Below the pieces are notes generated by a model. The model ran no database searches. It saw nothing but the letters and a program-made list of their open reading frames with translations, and was not told where the DNA came from. A stretch of 32,111 bases of DNA from Accumulibacter sp. (GTDB taxonomy: Bacteria; Pseudomonadota; Gammaproteobacteria; Burkholderiales; Rhodocyclaceae): assembly GCA_020049495.1 (NCBI GenBank), contig JAIFKU010000070.1, positions 1-32,111 on the forward strand, given 5' to 3'. The first letter of the stretch is position 1; each line of letters starts with the position of its first letter. Shown here in pieces: positions 1-9,404 of this stretch. The translations under genes and the position numbers were made by a program.

Positions 1-1127
1 CCCACAATGCCCGTTTCGACTACACTTTTCTCAAACGCGAATTCAAACGCCTCGGCATTGAATTTCGCGCGCCGAACCTGTGTACCGTCAAGCTTTCCCG
101 CAAGCTGTTCCCCGAACATCATCGCCATAGCCTTGATGCTCTGGTGACGCGTTTCAAGATCGCTGTTGCTGACCGGCATCGTGCTTTGGCTGATGCACGG
201 GTACTGTGGGATCTTTGGCAGCGCTGGCACGACATAGTGCCGATAGAGAGTATCCGGAACGCCATCGCTGTCATTGTTGGCCGGCCGGACTTGCCTGCTC
301 AAATTGACCCAGCGCTAATCGATGACCTGCCCGAAGCACCGGGAGCCTATGTCATGTATGGTGAGGACGGCGGTGTTTTGCTGATCAAGCGCAGCTCGAA
401 CATTCGCCAGCAGGTGCTCGCGCATTTTGCCCCGGCCAAGCGTGATACGGCATTGGTACGAAACACCTGGCGCATCGACTGGCACGAGGCGGCCGGAGAA
501 CTTGGCGCACGTCTGTGCGAACTCAAATTGTCGGCTCCAGCGCGCAAACCGGTCGATGATCTTTGCTCATGGCAGCTTGTGCAGCAGGGTGAAGGTGATT
601 TTTTCCCGCTACTCGTCTATGCACGTGATATGGACTTTGCAGCGGCGAATGATCTTTTTGGCCTGTACACAAACCGTCGCGAAGCCTTGCATGCCCTGCG
701 CAAGATTGCCGAGGCTCATCGACTGTGCCATACCCAGATCGGAATTGGTGAAGGAATACGGGGGGAAGCCTGTGTAGGCTACAGGCAGAAAACCTGTCGC
801 GGCGTGTGTGTTGGAAAGGAAGCGTTATCACTGCACAGTGCCAGGCTGATGACGGCGCTGGCAAAATTCAGGCTGAGAGAATGGCCATACGCCGGTCCGG
901 TAGCCCTGATCGAGCGCGACGAGTTCGGGATGCGCGAGGATTACCATCTGATCGATTACTGGCGCTATCTGGGTACGGTTCATGATGAAGCGGCACTGCA
1001 TGTGCTTCTCGAGAACCGCCGCAGAGACGGCTTCGATCCGGATATCTACCGGATCATCAACAAGTTCCTGAAGGCCGCGAAAATTCGCGTGCTTCCCATT
1101 GCGGTAATGGAAAAATCCTTACTTTGA
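1..1127 (+). CDS. DnaQ-like 3'-5' exonuclease fused to a UvrC/Cho-like GIY-YIG domain (5' partial)
   Basis: The gene enters from outside the window. The open frame runs from base 3 with no in-frame start before it, and the first residues, HNARFDYTFLK, are the Exo II block of DnaQ-type exonucleases. The Exo III block HRALAD follows around nt 177-194. After a linker comes a UvrC N-terminal-like region starting at LPEAPGAYVMY (about nt 325), then a long C-terminal part of the kind found in the DNA polymerase III epsilon/Cho fusions of betaproteobacteria. The likely role is trimming or incising DNA during repair. Oddity: the usual YVGK stretch of the GIY-YIG fold reads LIKR here, so the second tyrosine and the glycine are missing, although the following arginine and a later glutamate (CELKL) remain. 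The nuclease half may therefore be weak or structural. The 3' end overlaps the convergent ankyrin gene by 9 bp. An internal GTG at 144 is not a credible start because it would cut the exonuclease domain. Confidence 0.85.
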   Translation, partial: HNARFDYTFLKREFKRLGIEFRAPNLCTVKLSRKLFPEHHRHSLDALVTRFKIAVADRHRALADARVLWDLWQRWHDIVPIESIRNAIAVIVGRPDLPAQIDPALIDDLPEAPGAYVMYGEDGGVLLIKRSSNIRQQVLAHFAPAKRDTALVRNTWRIDWHEAAGELGARLCELKLSAPARKPVDDLCSWQLVQQGEGDFFPLLVYARDMDFAAANDLFGLYTNRREALHALRKIAEAHRLCHTQIGIGEGIRGEACVGYRQKTCRGVCVGKEALSLHSARLMTALAKFRLREWPYAGPVALIERDEFGMREDYHLIDYWRYLGTVHDEAALHVLLENRRRDGFDPDIYRIINKFLKAAKIRVLPIAVMEKSLL

Positions 1128-1775
1128 AAGCTCGATAACGAGAGTCTTGCCCGAACGCCCGCCGGCGGCACGCAACAAATCCAGAATTTCGCTGTTGTTT
1201 GATTTCATCGCCGCATCGACTGCGGTATCGTCGTGTTCATTGGCAATCGTCAGGTCGGCTTTGTTTTTCAGGAGCAGCTTGATCACCTCGAGATGCCCAT
1301 TGCGTGCCGCAAGAAACAGGGCTGTTGACCCGTTTTCGGTCTTCGCATTGATTTCGGCGCCACGTTTCAGCAGGTACTCGACAATGGCGACATGTCCGTT
1401 GAAGGCGGCATAGGTAATTGGCGGCCAGCCATAGAAGTTGACCTCGGCACCGGCTTCAACCAAGCGTTGAACATACGCAAGCTTACCCGTAAAGGCCGCA
1501 ATGCTCAGCGCTGTCTCGCCATTCCGGTTGCGACTGTTGAGGCGCGCCCGGCGCTGCATCAGATAGTCGACCAGTTCGGGCATGTCCCGCCGTACGGCCA
1601 GAGTTAGCAGGGTATCGCCTGTCCGGTCGACCGTATTGACATCCATGCCCCGGTCGAGCAGCTTGATGACAACGGCCGTGTCACCGTGAATCAGTGCCTC
1701 TTCCATATCTTCATAAGCTCCTGCCGAGGCAAGTGCCGGCAACAGCAGTAGGCATAGCAAAGCAATAATTTTCAT
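1119..1775 (-). CDS. Secreted ankyrin-repeat protein
   Basis: This is a 218-residue protein with a clear signal peptide (MKIIALLCLLLLPALASA, cleavage probably after residue 18). About five ankyrin repeats follow, filling residues 25-210, with the usual patterns such as NGSTALFLAARNGHLEVIKL and GETALSIAAFTGKLAYVQRL. It should be periplasmic and bind a protein partner; no catalytic motif is visible. The start ATG overlaps the tatD stop in an ATGA, so it is the last, translationally coupled gene of the mltG-tmk-holB-pilZ-tatD operon. Ankyrin proteins in bacteria have very varied partners, so a specific role cannot be read from the sequence. Its 3' end runs 9 bp into the convergent exonuclease gene. 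Confidence 0.9.
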   Translation of the reverse strand: MKIIALLCLLLLPALASAGAYEDMEEALIHGDTAVVIKLLDRGMDVNTVDRTGDTLLTLAVRRDMPELVDYLMQRRARLNSRNRNGETALSIAAFTGKLAYVQRLVEAGAEVNFYGWPPITYAAFNGHVAIVEYLLKRGAEINAKTENGSTALFLAARNGHLEVIKLLLKNKADLTIANEHDDTAVDAAMKSNNSEILDLLRAAGGRSGKTLVIELSK

Positions 1776-2554
1776 GGGCTCATTCTCGTTCTGGCGTCAG
1801 GAAAAAGACGGAAAAAATTGTCCGTGGTGGCTTTGGCAAGGTCTTCGACCGGAATATCCCGCAAACGGGAGATTTCTTCGGCAACGTATTTCACATATCC
1901 AGGTTGATTGATTTTGCCGCGATACGGCACAGGTGCCAGGTAAGGGGCATCCGTTTCAATGAGCAGGCGATCCAGAGGAACGCGACGGGCTACGTCCTTG
2001 ATGCTCAGCGCATTCTTGAAGGTCACGATGCCGGAGAGGGCGATATGGAAGCCCATGGACAGCGCTTTTTCGGCAATATCCCAAGTCTCCGTAAAGCAAT
2101 GCAGGATGCCACCGACCTGCCCTGCCCCTTCTTCCGCCATCAATCTCAGGATATCGACCGTGGCTTCACGGTTATGGATGACCAGTGGCTTTCCGGCTTC
2201 AAGTGCCGCATGAATATGGGTGCGAAAGCGGTCCCGTTGCCATTCCGGAGCATCCTTGTGCCAGTAATAGTCGAGACCGGTTTCGCCGATGGCGATGACT
2301 TTCGGATGCTGTGCCAGGCTGACCAGTTCGGCGACCGTCGGTTCACGCGCATCGGTCGTCTCGGGATGGACGCCTACCGTCGCCAGAATATGCGGGTGCG
2401 CCTCGGCAAGCGCCAATACCCGTGGAAAATCTTCAAGATTGACGCCGATGCAGACTGCACAGCCCACATAGTTTTCTTGCATCAGATCAAGCAGGGGTTG
2501 AATATTTTCAGCGAGATCGGGAAAATCAAGGTGACAGTGAGAATCAACAAGCAT
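1772..2554 (-). CDS. tatD: TatD-family metal-dependent deoxyribonuclease
   Basis: The 260-residue protein is of normal length for the TatD/YcfH family of TIM-barrel hydrolases, which act as 3'-5' DNases or on D-aminoacyl-tRNA. The metal site is visible: HCH in DSHCHLDF (residues 4-10), Glu in GETGLDYY, His in HNRE, His in HCFTE, and Asp in IETDAPYLAP. The start chosen is the ATG giving MLVDSHCHLD. The frame stays open upstream to 2752, but that part overlaps pilZ and has an arginine-rich, unlikely composition. It lies 10 bp after pilZ and overlaps the ankyrin gene by 4 nt. In many proteobacteria ycfH/tatD sits in this same tmk-holB-pilZ cluster, which supports the call. Confidence 0.95.
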   Translation of the reverse strand: MLVDSHCHLDFPDLAENIQPLLDLMQENYVGCAVCIGVNLEDFPRVLALAEAHPHILATVGVHPETTDAREPTVAELVSLAQHPKVIAIGETGLDYYWHKDAPEWQRDRFRTHIHAALEAGKPLVIHNREATVDILRLMAEEGAGQVGGILHCFTETWDIAEKALSMGFHIALSGIVTFKNALSIKDVARRVPLDRLLIETDAPYLAPVPYRGKINQPGYVKYVAEEISRLRDIPVEDLAKATTDNFFRLFPDARTRMSP

Positions 2555-2564
2555 CGGGTCACGA

Positions 2565-2945
2565 TCACATGGTATGAGTCGGGCGCGTGGATTGCATGAC
2601 CCCGCCAAGAAGGCCTTCGATCTTGCGTCGCGCTTCGGTGCCGCTTTCGTCGTTCTTGAAGTGCACCCCGATCCCCTGCGCCTTGCTGTTCTGGGCACCG
2701 GCAGGGGTAATCCACACCACCGTACCAGCAATCGGCAGTTTGGCGGGGTCATCCATCAGCGACAGCAGCATGAACACTTCATCGCCCAGATTGTAGGCGC
2801 GCGTCGTCGGAATGAAGATGCCTCCGTTACGCAAGACAGGCATATAGGCTGCATAAAGCGCCGACTTCGAGTTGATGTTCAGCGAGAGTACGCTCGGCCG
2901 GGGTACAGTGGCAGCTGCAGATTTTGAATCGGCTACTTCGGCCAT
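2565..2945 (-). CDS. pilZ: Type IV pilus assembly protein PilZ
   Basis: This is a 126-residue single-domain PilZ protein. The core SLNINSKSALYAAYMPVL and the later FKNDESGTEARRKIEGLLGG segment match the pilus-type PilZ orthologues rather than c-di-GMP receptors. The N-terminal RxxxR and the D/NxSxxG signature needed for c-di-GMP binding are not evident, as is known for PilZ of Pseudomonas and Xanthomonas, which act through the pilus ATPase PilB and FimX. Position between holB (7 bp upstream) and tatD is the classic context. It is likely needed for pilus extension and twitching motility; no other pilus genes are in the window. The ATG at 2945 follows a purine-rich GAGGCGG sequence. Confidence 0.92.
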   Translation of the reverse strand: MAEVADSKSAAATVPRPSVLSLNINSKSALYAAYMPVLRNGGIFIPTTRAYNLGDEVFMLLSLMDDPAKLPIAGTVVWITPAGAQNSKAQGIGVHFKNDESGTEARRKIEGLLGGVMQSTRPTHTM

Positions 2946-2952
2946 ATCCGCC

Positions 2953-3984
2953 TCAGGAGGTTTGGAACAAGGCCACGTAACTCAGGAAAAATTCTTCGAG
3001 AAACAGGCGGCTGTTCAAAGGTTGTTCACTTTGCATCTTGTATTGTAACGTTTTCCGGTTGAATGCCAATAAATCAGCGCTGTCGGTCGATTTTGCAAGG
3101 CGCTGCAACAGGAGCTCTTGTGACAGAAAATAGCGCAGAGGGAGCCCCTCGCTGGCCAGTGTCAAATCGAAAAGCCATTTTTGCGACCACTCGATCATTC
3201 GTTTCAGGGGTGCAGGACGTTTTTCGGCTTTTATAACCCGATCAAGGTTCGCCGCAGCAGCCAGTGGATCGAGGGAACTGCCACGCGACATTTCGGCGAT
3301 CAATGCATCGAGCAGAACACGCTCTTCGCTGCTGCCGAGTTCGACCGCCAATAGGGGCGAACCTCCGGCCAGTGCCAGCCAGTGCGCCGCATCACTGACA
3401 CCGGCCTGAAGCAACCATAGCTCGGCCCGCTTGCGCGCCGGTTGTGGAACGGGAAGCGCCTGACAACGGCTGCGAATGGTTGGCAATAATCGTTCTTTTT
3501 CACTGGATACCAATATAAACAATGTATTTGCGATTGGTTCTTCAAGTGATTTCAGAAGAGAATTCGCCGTTGAACGATTCATCGCTTCGGCCGGATTGAT
3601 CAGGATGACGCGCGCTCCATTTCGATGCGTCCCGACATGAAGGTAGTCATCGAGCGCACGAACCTGATCAATGGTGATCTGCTGACTCGGTTTTTTCTTG
3701 CCGCCCGTTTCGACGGCATCGCCTTCCTCTTCGGCCAGCGCATCGGGTTGCAACAGACGGAAATCCGGATGATTGCCCTGCGCCAGCCAGCCGCAGGCGG
3801 CGCAAATTCCACAGACCTGAGAATCGGCAGTCGGACTTTCACAGAGCAGTGATTCGGCAAAATTCCGGGCGAGGTCGAACTTGCCGATTCCCCGCTGACC
3901 TGAAATCAGCAGGGCATGCGGCAGTTGCTTACGCCGTGCACCCAGCTGTGCCCAAGTCTCGCTGTGAAGTTCTGTTATGTTCAT
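2953..3984 (-). CDS. holB: DNA polymerase III subunit delta prime
   Basis: This 343-residue clamp-loader subunit opens with [11 protein letters not shown]. It shows the P-loop-like [11 protein letters not shown] (about residues 31-41), a four-cysteine zinc module (LLCES...CGICAACGW, residues 49-68), and the SRC motif in TIRSRCQAL near residue 170. Delta prime joins delta, tau/gamma and loads the beta clamp; it does not itself hydrolyse ATP. The start chosen is the ATG at 3984, which overlaps the tmk stop as ATGA. A TTG two codons upstream (3990) is possible but less likely. It lies in the conserved tmk-holB-pilZ block. Confidence 0.95.
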   Translation of the reverse strand: MNITELHSETWAQLGARRKQLPHALLISGQRGIGKFDLARNFAESLLCESPTADSQVCGICAACGWLAQGNHPDFRLLQPDALAEEEGDAVETGGKKKPSQQITIDQVRALDDYLHVGTHRNGARVILINPAEAMNRSTANSLLKSLEEPIANTLFILVSSEKERLLPTIRSRCQALPVPQPARKRAELWLLQAGVSDAAHWLALAGGSPLLAVELGSSEERVLLDALIAEMSRGSSLDPLAAAANLDRVIKAEKRPAPLKRMIEWSQKWLFDLTLASEGLPLRYFLSQELLLQRLAKSTDSADLLAFNRKTLQYKMQSEQPLNSRLFLEEFFLSYVALFQTS

Positions 3985-4625
3985 AAACAATAGTTTATAA
4001 CTGTTTCTTCAACCTGTTTCTTTATATCTACGAGAGTCTGACCGGCATTGATTACATGGATTCGCTCCGGCGCTGACGCGGCACGCTCAAGGTAAGCCTG
4101 TCGTACGCGGTCGTGGAAATCGGCTTGTTCCTGCTCAAACCGGTCGAGTTCTCGCCCCTGTGCTGCTATGCGTTCGCCGGCAACAGCAGGAGCCAAATCA
4201 AAAAGAAAGGTCAAATCAGGCTGCAGATGCCCATGCACCCACTGTTCAAGTTCGGCAAACTTTCGTTTATCCAGCCCACGCCCACCCCCCTGATACGCAT
4301 AGGTGGCATCGCTGAATCGGTCACAGACAACCCATTCGCCCCGCGCCAGCGCCGGTTCGATCACTTGGACCAGATGCTCGCGCCGAGCAGCAAACATCAG
4401 CAGGGCTTCGGTTTCAAGATGCATGGCTTCGTGCAGAAGCAATTCCCTAAGCTTTTCGCCGAGCGGCGTACCGCCTGGCTCACGGGTAGAGACCACGCTC
4501 AGTCCATGCGAGCGAACAAGTTCGGCAACGCCGGCAATATGCGTGCTTTTTCCGGCACCGTCGATGCCTTCGAAAGTGATGAACTTTCCGCGCTTCACGA
4601 CCGGACTAATTTCCTTCGCATTCAC
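3981..4625 (-). CDS. tmk: Thymidylate kinase (dTMP kinase)
   Basis: This is a 214-residue protein with Walker [10 protein letters not shown] (residues 20-28), the DR-type substrate motif [11 protein letters not shown], the [17 protein letters not shown] block and a lid region around residues 150-165. It phosphorylates dTMP to dTDP for DNA synthesis in the cytoplasm. The start is GTG, overlapping the mltG stop codon as GTGA, and its own stop overlaps holB's start. Expression is therefore probably coupled along the whole run. Length is typical of the family (about 210). Confidence 0.97.
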   Translation of the reverse strand: MNAKEISPVVKRGKFITFEGIDGAGKSTHIAGVAELVRSHGLSVVSTREPGGTPLGEKLRELLLHEAMHLETEALLMFAARREHLVQVIEPALARGEWVVCDRFSDATYAYQGGGRGLDKRKFAELEQWVHGHLQPDLTFLFDLAPAVAGERIAAQGRELDRFEQEQADFHDRVRQAYLERAASAPERIHVINAGQTLVDIKKQVEETVINYCL

Positions 4626-5620
4626 CTTCCACCTCGCTGATAGCGGTTTACTGCCTGATTATGCTCGTCCAGCGTACGCGAAAACTGGCTGCTACCGTCG
4701 CCGCGTGCGACAAAATAAATGGCCTGACTTTGTGCCGGGTGCAGTGCCGATTGCAGCGAAGCCAGGCCGGGCATGGCAATGGGCGTTGGCGGCAAGCCTG
4801 CACGCGTATAGGTATTGTAAGGCGTGTCGGCAAGCAGATCGCGTTTGCGCAGGTTACCGTCGAATTTCTCGCCAATCCCGTAAATCACGGTCGGATCGGT
4901 CTGCAACAGCATACCCAGACGCAAGCGGTTAATAAATACGGCGGCGACTAGGGGTCTGTCCTGGTCACGCCCGGTCTCCTTTTCGACAATGGAGGCCATG
5001 ACCAAGGCTTCATACGGGTTGCCGTAGGGTAGCCCGCCTGCCCTGGCCTCCCACTCACGGGACAAATGCCGTTGCATCGCCCGGTAGGCACGCGCAAACA
5101 CAGCCACATCACTGCTTTGCTTGGCGAAGAGGTAGGTGTCGGGAAAGAACTGGCCTTCGGCGACACCTTGTGCTCCGCCAATCAGACGCATGATTTCCGA
5201 GTCCGACAAGGCTTTTGTATCGTGACGAATGTCCGGGTGCGTATTCAGTCGTTCACGCATCTGACGGAAGGTCCAGCCTTCGATGAAGACAATTTCGGTT
5301 TGTGTCACATCACCGCGCGTCAGTTTGTTCATCAATTCCAGCGCAGTAATCCCTCGCGCAATTTCGTAGCTCCCGGCCTTGATTGATGATTCGACACGCA
5401 GTATCTTGCCCAGAACAATGAATAACCAGGGTTCAAGTTTTACGCCGGAAGCGGCAATTTCTCTGGCTGCAGCACGCATGCTGCTACCGGGGGCAATGTT
5501 AAAATCAAGCTGTTCGCTCTTCAGTTCCAGCGGCGATGAAAGCTGCCAGAAGAAAATGCCCCCCAGGGTCGTGCTCACGATCAGGCCAAGGACGATCAGG
5601 ATTTTTATAGATTTAAACAT
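4622..5620 (-). CDS. mltG: Endolytic murein transglycosylase MltG (YceG)
   Basis: The protein has 332 residues, with one N-terminal membrane anchor ([20 protein letters not shown], residues 4-23), a LysM-like middle (about 40-110) and the YceG catalytic domain. The catalytic glutamate is visible in [11 protein letters not shown]. The family cleaves nascent peptidoglycan strands at the inner membrane and sets glycan length. The start is the ATG of MFKSIKIL; the frame is open further upstream to 5779, but that portion is arginine-rich and lacks membrane character. It is first in the minus-strand operon, with tmk overlapping by 4 nt, the usual yceG-tmk-holB order. Confidence 0.95.
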   Translation of the reverse strand: MFKSIKILIVLGLIVSTTLGGIFFWQLSSPLELKSEQLDFNIAPGSSMRAAAREIAASGVKLEPWLFIVLGKILRVESSIKAGSYEIARGITALELMNKLTRGDVTQTEIVFIEGWTFRQMRERLNTHPDIRHDTKALSDSEIMRLIGGAQGVAEGQFFPDTYLFAKQSSDVAVFARAYRAMQRHLSREWEARAGGLPYGNPYEALVMASIVEKETGRDQDRPLVAAVFINRLRLGMLLQTDPTVIYGIGEKFDGNLRKRDLLADTPYNTYTRAGLPPTPIAMPGLASLQSALHPAQSQAIYFVARGDGSSQFSRTLDEHNQAVNRYQRGGR

Positions 5621-5668
5621 TGATCCGGGACGGCTTGAGAGCCACAGGTCTTGGGGTTGGAGTGGCGA

Positions 5669-5674
5669 TATAAT
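5669..5674 (+). promoter_or_regulatory. ygfZ: Candidate -10 element (TATAAT) in the mltG/ygfZ divergent region
   Basis: A perfect TATAAT lies in the 188-bp gap between the divergent mltG and ygfZ starts, about 135 bp before the ygfZ ATG. No good -35 hexamer sits 16-18 bp upstream, so this is a tentative site. The reverse strand reads TATTAT across the same bases and could serve mltG instead. Confidence 0.3.
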
Positions 5675-5808
5675 AGCCGAAACCTTCAGCGCTGAACCGA
5701 TACGGTACTTCCGGGTCGAACCAGAGGAGATATAGCGCCGATTTATACGGATGCACACGACGATATCAGGCCATTGCAAATGTCCTGCCTGAGAAAACTA
5801 ATGGAAAA

Positions 5809-6831
5809 ATGATGATGAACCTCAGTTGGCAGGAATTTCTTGGTAGCACCGGCGCCCGTATCGATAACGGCATGGTCGAGAATTTTGGCGACCTCGCTGC
5901 GGAGCTGGTTTCCGCCCGTGAAGCGACGATCATGTCGCCCCTGGTTCATCTTGGTCTGCTTGAATGCTCAGGCGCAGACGCACAAACATTCCTCCACAAC
6001 CAGTTGACCAGCGACGTCAACCACCTGCCTTCAGAGGCTGTCCAGTACTCAGCCTGGTGCACGGCCAAGGGCCGGATGCAGGCCAGCTTTCTCCTCTATC
6101 GCGACGGTCCGGCTTATCGGGGACTGTTTTCTGCCGGTCTGCTGGCGGGCATCCAGAAACGCCTGCAAATGTTTGTGCTACGTTCCAAGGTACTCTTAAC
6201 CGACCTTTCCGGCAGCCACGAATTCATCGGTTTATCCGGCCCACAGGCTGAGCTGGCCTTGGGCAACGCCGGTTTGCCCCGGCCATCCCGATTACTCGAG
6301 ACACGTGCTGTCACTGGTGGTACGGTCATTCGACTTGACCAGACCCGCTTTGTCATCGTTGCCGGAAGTGAAAGTGCAGCGGACCTGTGGCGAAAGCTTG
6401 CCGAAAACGCCCGGCCTGTGGGCACGCCAGCCTGGCAATGGCTCGATATTGAGGCCGGTATTCCACTGATCACCGAGGCCACGAAAGAGGAATTCGTGCC
6501 GCAAATGGCCAATTTCGACAAGATTGGTGGCGTCAGTTTCCACAAAGGCTGCTACCCCGGCCAGGAAATCGTCGCCCGCGCCCAGTATCTCGGGAAGATC
6601 AAGCGTCACCTCTATCGTATCCACGCGACCAGCGCCGTTACGGCCGGCATGTCGATCTTTGCCCCGGAAAGCCCCGAGCATCCTTGTGGCATGATCGCCA
6701 ATGCCGCCCCGGCGCCCGGTGGCGGTTATGATGCCCTGGCTGTCATTCAGGAGAGTTTTGTCGAGAGCGGCGATCTTCGCCTTGATGCGCCGAATGTCCG
6801 GATTGTCACTGTCGAACCGGTCAGCGACTAG
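5809..6831 (+). CDS. ygfZ: Folate-binding Fe-S cluster assembly protein YgfZ
   Basis: This is a 340-residue GcvT-related protein. The family signature KGCYPGQEIVAR is present at about residues 244-255, with the conserved cysteine. YgfZ uses tetrahydrofolate in repair or assembly of Fe-S clusters, including that of MiaB. The body matches the GcvT fold (LLECSGADAQTFLHNQLTSD near the N terminus). The start is the first of three consecutive ATG codons; any of the three could be used and no strong ribosome site distinguishes them. It is divergent from mltG, as in other betaproteobacteria, and 23 bp ahead of the NRDE gene, so the two are probably co-transcribed. Confidence 0.94.
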   Translation: MMMNLSWQEFLGSTGARIDNGMVENFGDLAAELVSAREATIMSPLVHLGLLECSGADAQTFLHNQLTSDVNHLPSEAVQYSAWCTAKGRMQASFLLYRDGPAYRGLFSAGLLAGIQKRLQMFVLRSKVLLTDLSGSHEFIGLSGPQAELALGNAGLPRPSRLLETRAVTGGTVIRLDQTRFVIVAGSESAADLWRKLAENARPVGTPAWQWLDIEAGIPLITEATKEEFVPQMANFDKIGGVSFHKGCYPGQEIVARAQYLGKIKRHLYRIHATSAVTAGMSIFAPESPEHPCGMIANAAPAPGGGYDALAVIQESFVESGDLRLDAPNVRIVTVEPVSD

Positions 6832-6854
6832 CCGCAAGTCTGCTGAAACTTTCG

Positions 6855-7634
6855 ATGTGCCTGATTCTTCTCGCCTGGCAAGCTCATCCTGAGTACCCCC
6901 TGGTCGTTGCCGCCAATCGGGATGAGTTCTTTGCCCGACCATCCGTACCCGCAGGGTTCTGGACAGAGACCCCTGATATCCTCGCCGGACGCGATCTGCA
7001 AGCCGGAGGAACCTGGTTGGGCGTCAGCCGTCAGCAGCGTTTTGCGGCGCTGACCAACTATCGCGAAGGTCGTCGACAACTGGCCGATGCGCCGTCGCGT
7101 GGCGCTCTGACCGCCGATTTCCTGGCCGGTAGCAGTACTCCGGAATGCTATCTGGAGGCGCTGGCGAGTCGCGGCGCCGATTACAACGGCTTCAACCTTT
7201 TCGTCAGCGATGGCCGCCAACTCGGTTACTACTCGAATCGCGGGCCTGGCCCAAGCTTTCTGGCGCCGGGAATTTACGGACTATCCAATCATCTGCTCGA
7301 TACCCCATGGCCGAAATTATCGGCTGCCCGATCAGCATTTGTCCAGGCACTCACGCAGTTGCCGGCAACGGCCCCCTTCTTCGATCTGCTCGCCGACAAG
7401 GAAATTGTTGCCGACCGGCATTTACCGGAAACCGGTGTCCCGCTTGAATGGGAGCGCGTCCTGTCGGCCGTTTTCGTCAGCTCACCGGATTACGGCACGC
7501 GCGCTTCGACCTTGCTGATGATGCATGGTAGCGGGCTGGTCACGCTGATCGAACGCAATTTTGGCCACGCTGCCCTGCCGCTAGGCGAGGTGTGCGAGAC
7601 CTTTCAGTCCTCGGAGATGATTACCGGGGTATAA
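6855..7634 (+). CDS. NRDE (TANGO2-like) family protein
   Basis: The protein has 259 residues and begins MCLILLAW, followed by the family motif AANRDEFF (residues 19-26), GGTWLGV and LTNYRE. These are the N-terminal marks of the NRDE/TANGO2 family, an Ntn-hydrolase-like fold with the conserved second-position cysteine. The biochemical role is not settled; eukaryotic TANGO2 has been linked to haem and lipid handling. It follows ygfZ by 23 bp on the same strand. The last 31 bp overlap the convergent L,D-transpeptidase gene, so both 3' ends are coding on opposite strands. Confidence 0.9.
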   Translation: MCLILLAWQAHPEYPLVVAANRDEFFARPSVPAGFWTETPDILAGRDLQAGGTWLGVSRQQRFAALTNYREGRRQLADAPSRGALTADFLAGSSTPECYLEALASRGADYNGFNLFVSDGRQLGYYSNRGPGPSFLAPGIYGLSNHLLDTPWPKLSAARSAFVQALTQLPATAPFFDLLADKEIVADRHLPETGVPLEWERVLSAVFVSSPDYGTRASTLLMMHGSGLVTLIERNFGHAALPLGEVCETFQSSEMITGV

Positions 7635-8086
7635 ACCGGCACGCGATCGAAGAGTTCGAGGATGTCGGCATTGCGCATGCGAATACAGCCGTGCGAACCG
7701 GGAACCCCCATCATTGCCGTATCCGGACTGCCGTGGATGTAGATGTAGCGGCGCATGCTATCGACGCAGCCGAGCCGGTTGAATTCCGGCTCACAGCCTG
7801 AGAGCCAGAGGATGCGCGTGAGAATCCAGTCACGCTGCGGAGATGATGATCCCAGTTCGGGAGAATAAATTTCACCGCTCGGACGACGGGCAACAAAAAC
7901 CGTATTTTCCGCTTGGCCGGAGCCGATCTTGGCGCGGACGAGATGCTTTCCGCGCGGAGTGCAGTAGCTTCCGCTCTGTTCTCCGGCGCCTCTCGATGCC
8001 GTGGACACCGGGAAGCAAAGCAGTACTTGCCCGGCCTCGTCAAACAAGGTCAGCAACTGCCGGGCGAGCGAAATATGAATATGCAC
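7604..8086 (-). CDS. Small L,D-transpeptidase (YkuD domain) without signal peptide
   Basis: This 160-residue protein consists almost entirely of a YkuD domain. The catalytic stretch is IHGSPDTAMMGVPGSHGCIRMRN, here named by its parts: HGS, then SHGCIRMRN with the nucleophile cysteine. YkuD enzymes form 3-3 cross-links or attach proteins to peptidoglycan. The start is the GTG of VHIHISLARQ, 2 nt after the tadA stop with GGGAG 8 nt upstream; extension to 8146 would run inside tadA. No export signal is visible, which is usual for this short betaproteobacterial subgroup but leaves its site of action unclear. It is last in the PilZ-STAS/tadA/ldt trio. Confidence 0.88.
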   Translation of the reverse strand: MHIHISLARQLLTLFDEAGQVLLCFPVSTASRGAGEQSGSYCTPRGKHLVRAKIGSGQAENTVFVARRPSGEIYSPELGSSSPQRDWILTRILWLSGCEPEFNRLGCVDSMRRYIYIHGSPDTAMMGVPGSHGCIRMRNADILELFDRVPVYTPVIISED

Positions 8087-8088
8087 GC

Positions 8089-9184
<1,096 letters not shown>

Positions 9185-9404
9185 ACAAGAAAAACGGAGG
9201 AAAGCGAACTGTTAATTCAGATTCTATGAAAAAATCAAGAAAACATCATCTTTATTTACCGACAATGCTTTCGCTGCAAGGAAACGGGAGAGATAGTAAC
9301 AGTAGTCTCTCAGCTTGGAATTGGCTAGTTATTTGTCTTGAAATTTGACCCGCCGGCCAGCGCCGAGGATACTTCGTGCTATCGATTTTCCTGAGCCAGA
9401 GGCC
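9185..9404. other. Non-coding gap between divergent PilZ-STAS and channel genes
   Basis: This 220-bp AT-rich stretch presumably holds promoters for both divergent genes. A 6-bp inverted repeat (GAGAGA...TCTCTC) is present near 9288-9312. A 40-codon frame beginning with ATG at 9225 has no properly spaced ribosome site and no recognisable content, so it is not called. Confidence 0.4.

Noticed and set aside
2555-2752. N-terminal extension of tatD
   Set aside because: The metal-binding DSHCHLDF sits at the very N terminus in this family, and the added residues overlap pilZ and are arginine-rich.
5621-5779. N-terminal extension of mltG
   Set aside because: The membrane anchor right after the ATG at 5620 is the expected N terminus, and the extension would cover the divergent promoter region.
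9225-9347. A 40-codon frame before the potassium channel gene
   Set aside because: The GGAGG upstream is more than 20 nt from the ATG, and the translated sequence has no helix, motif or coupling to the next gene.
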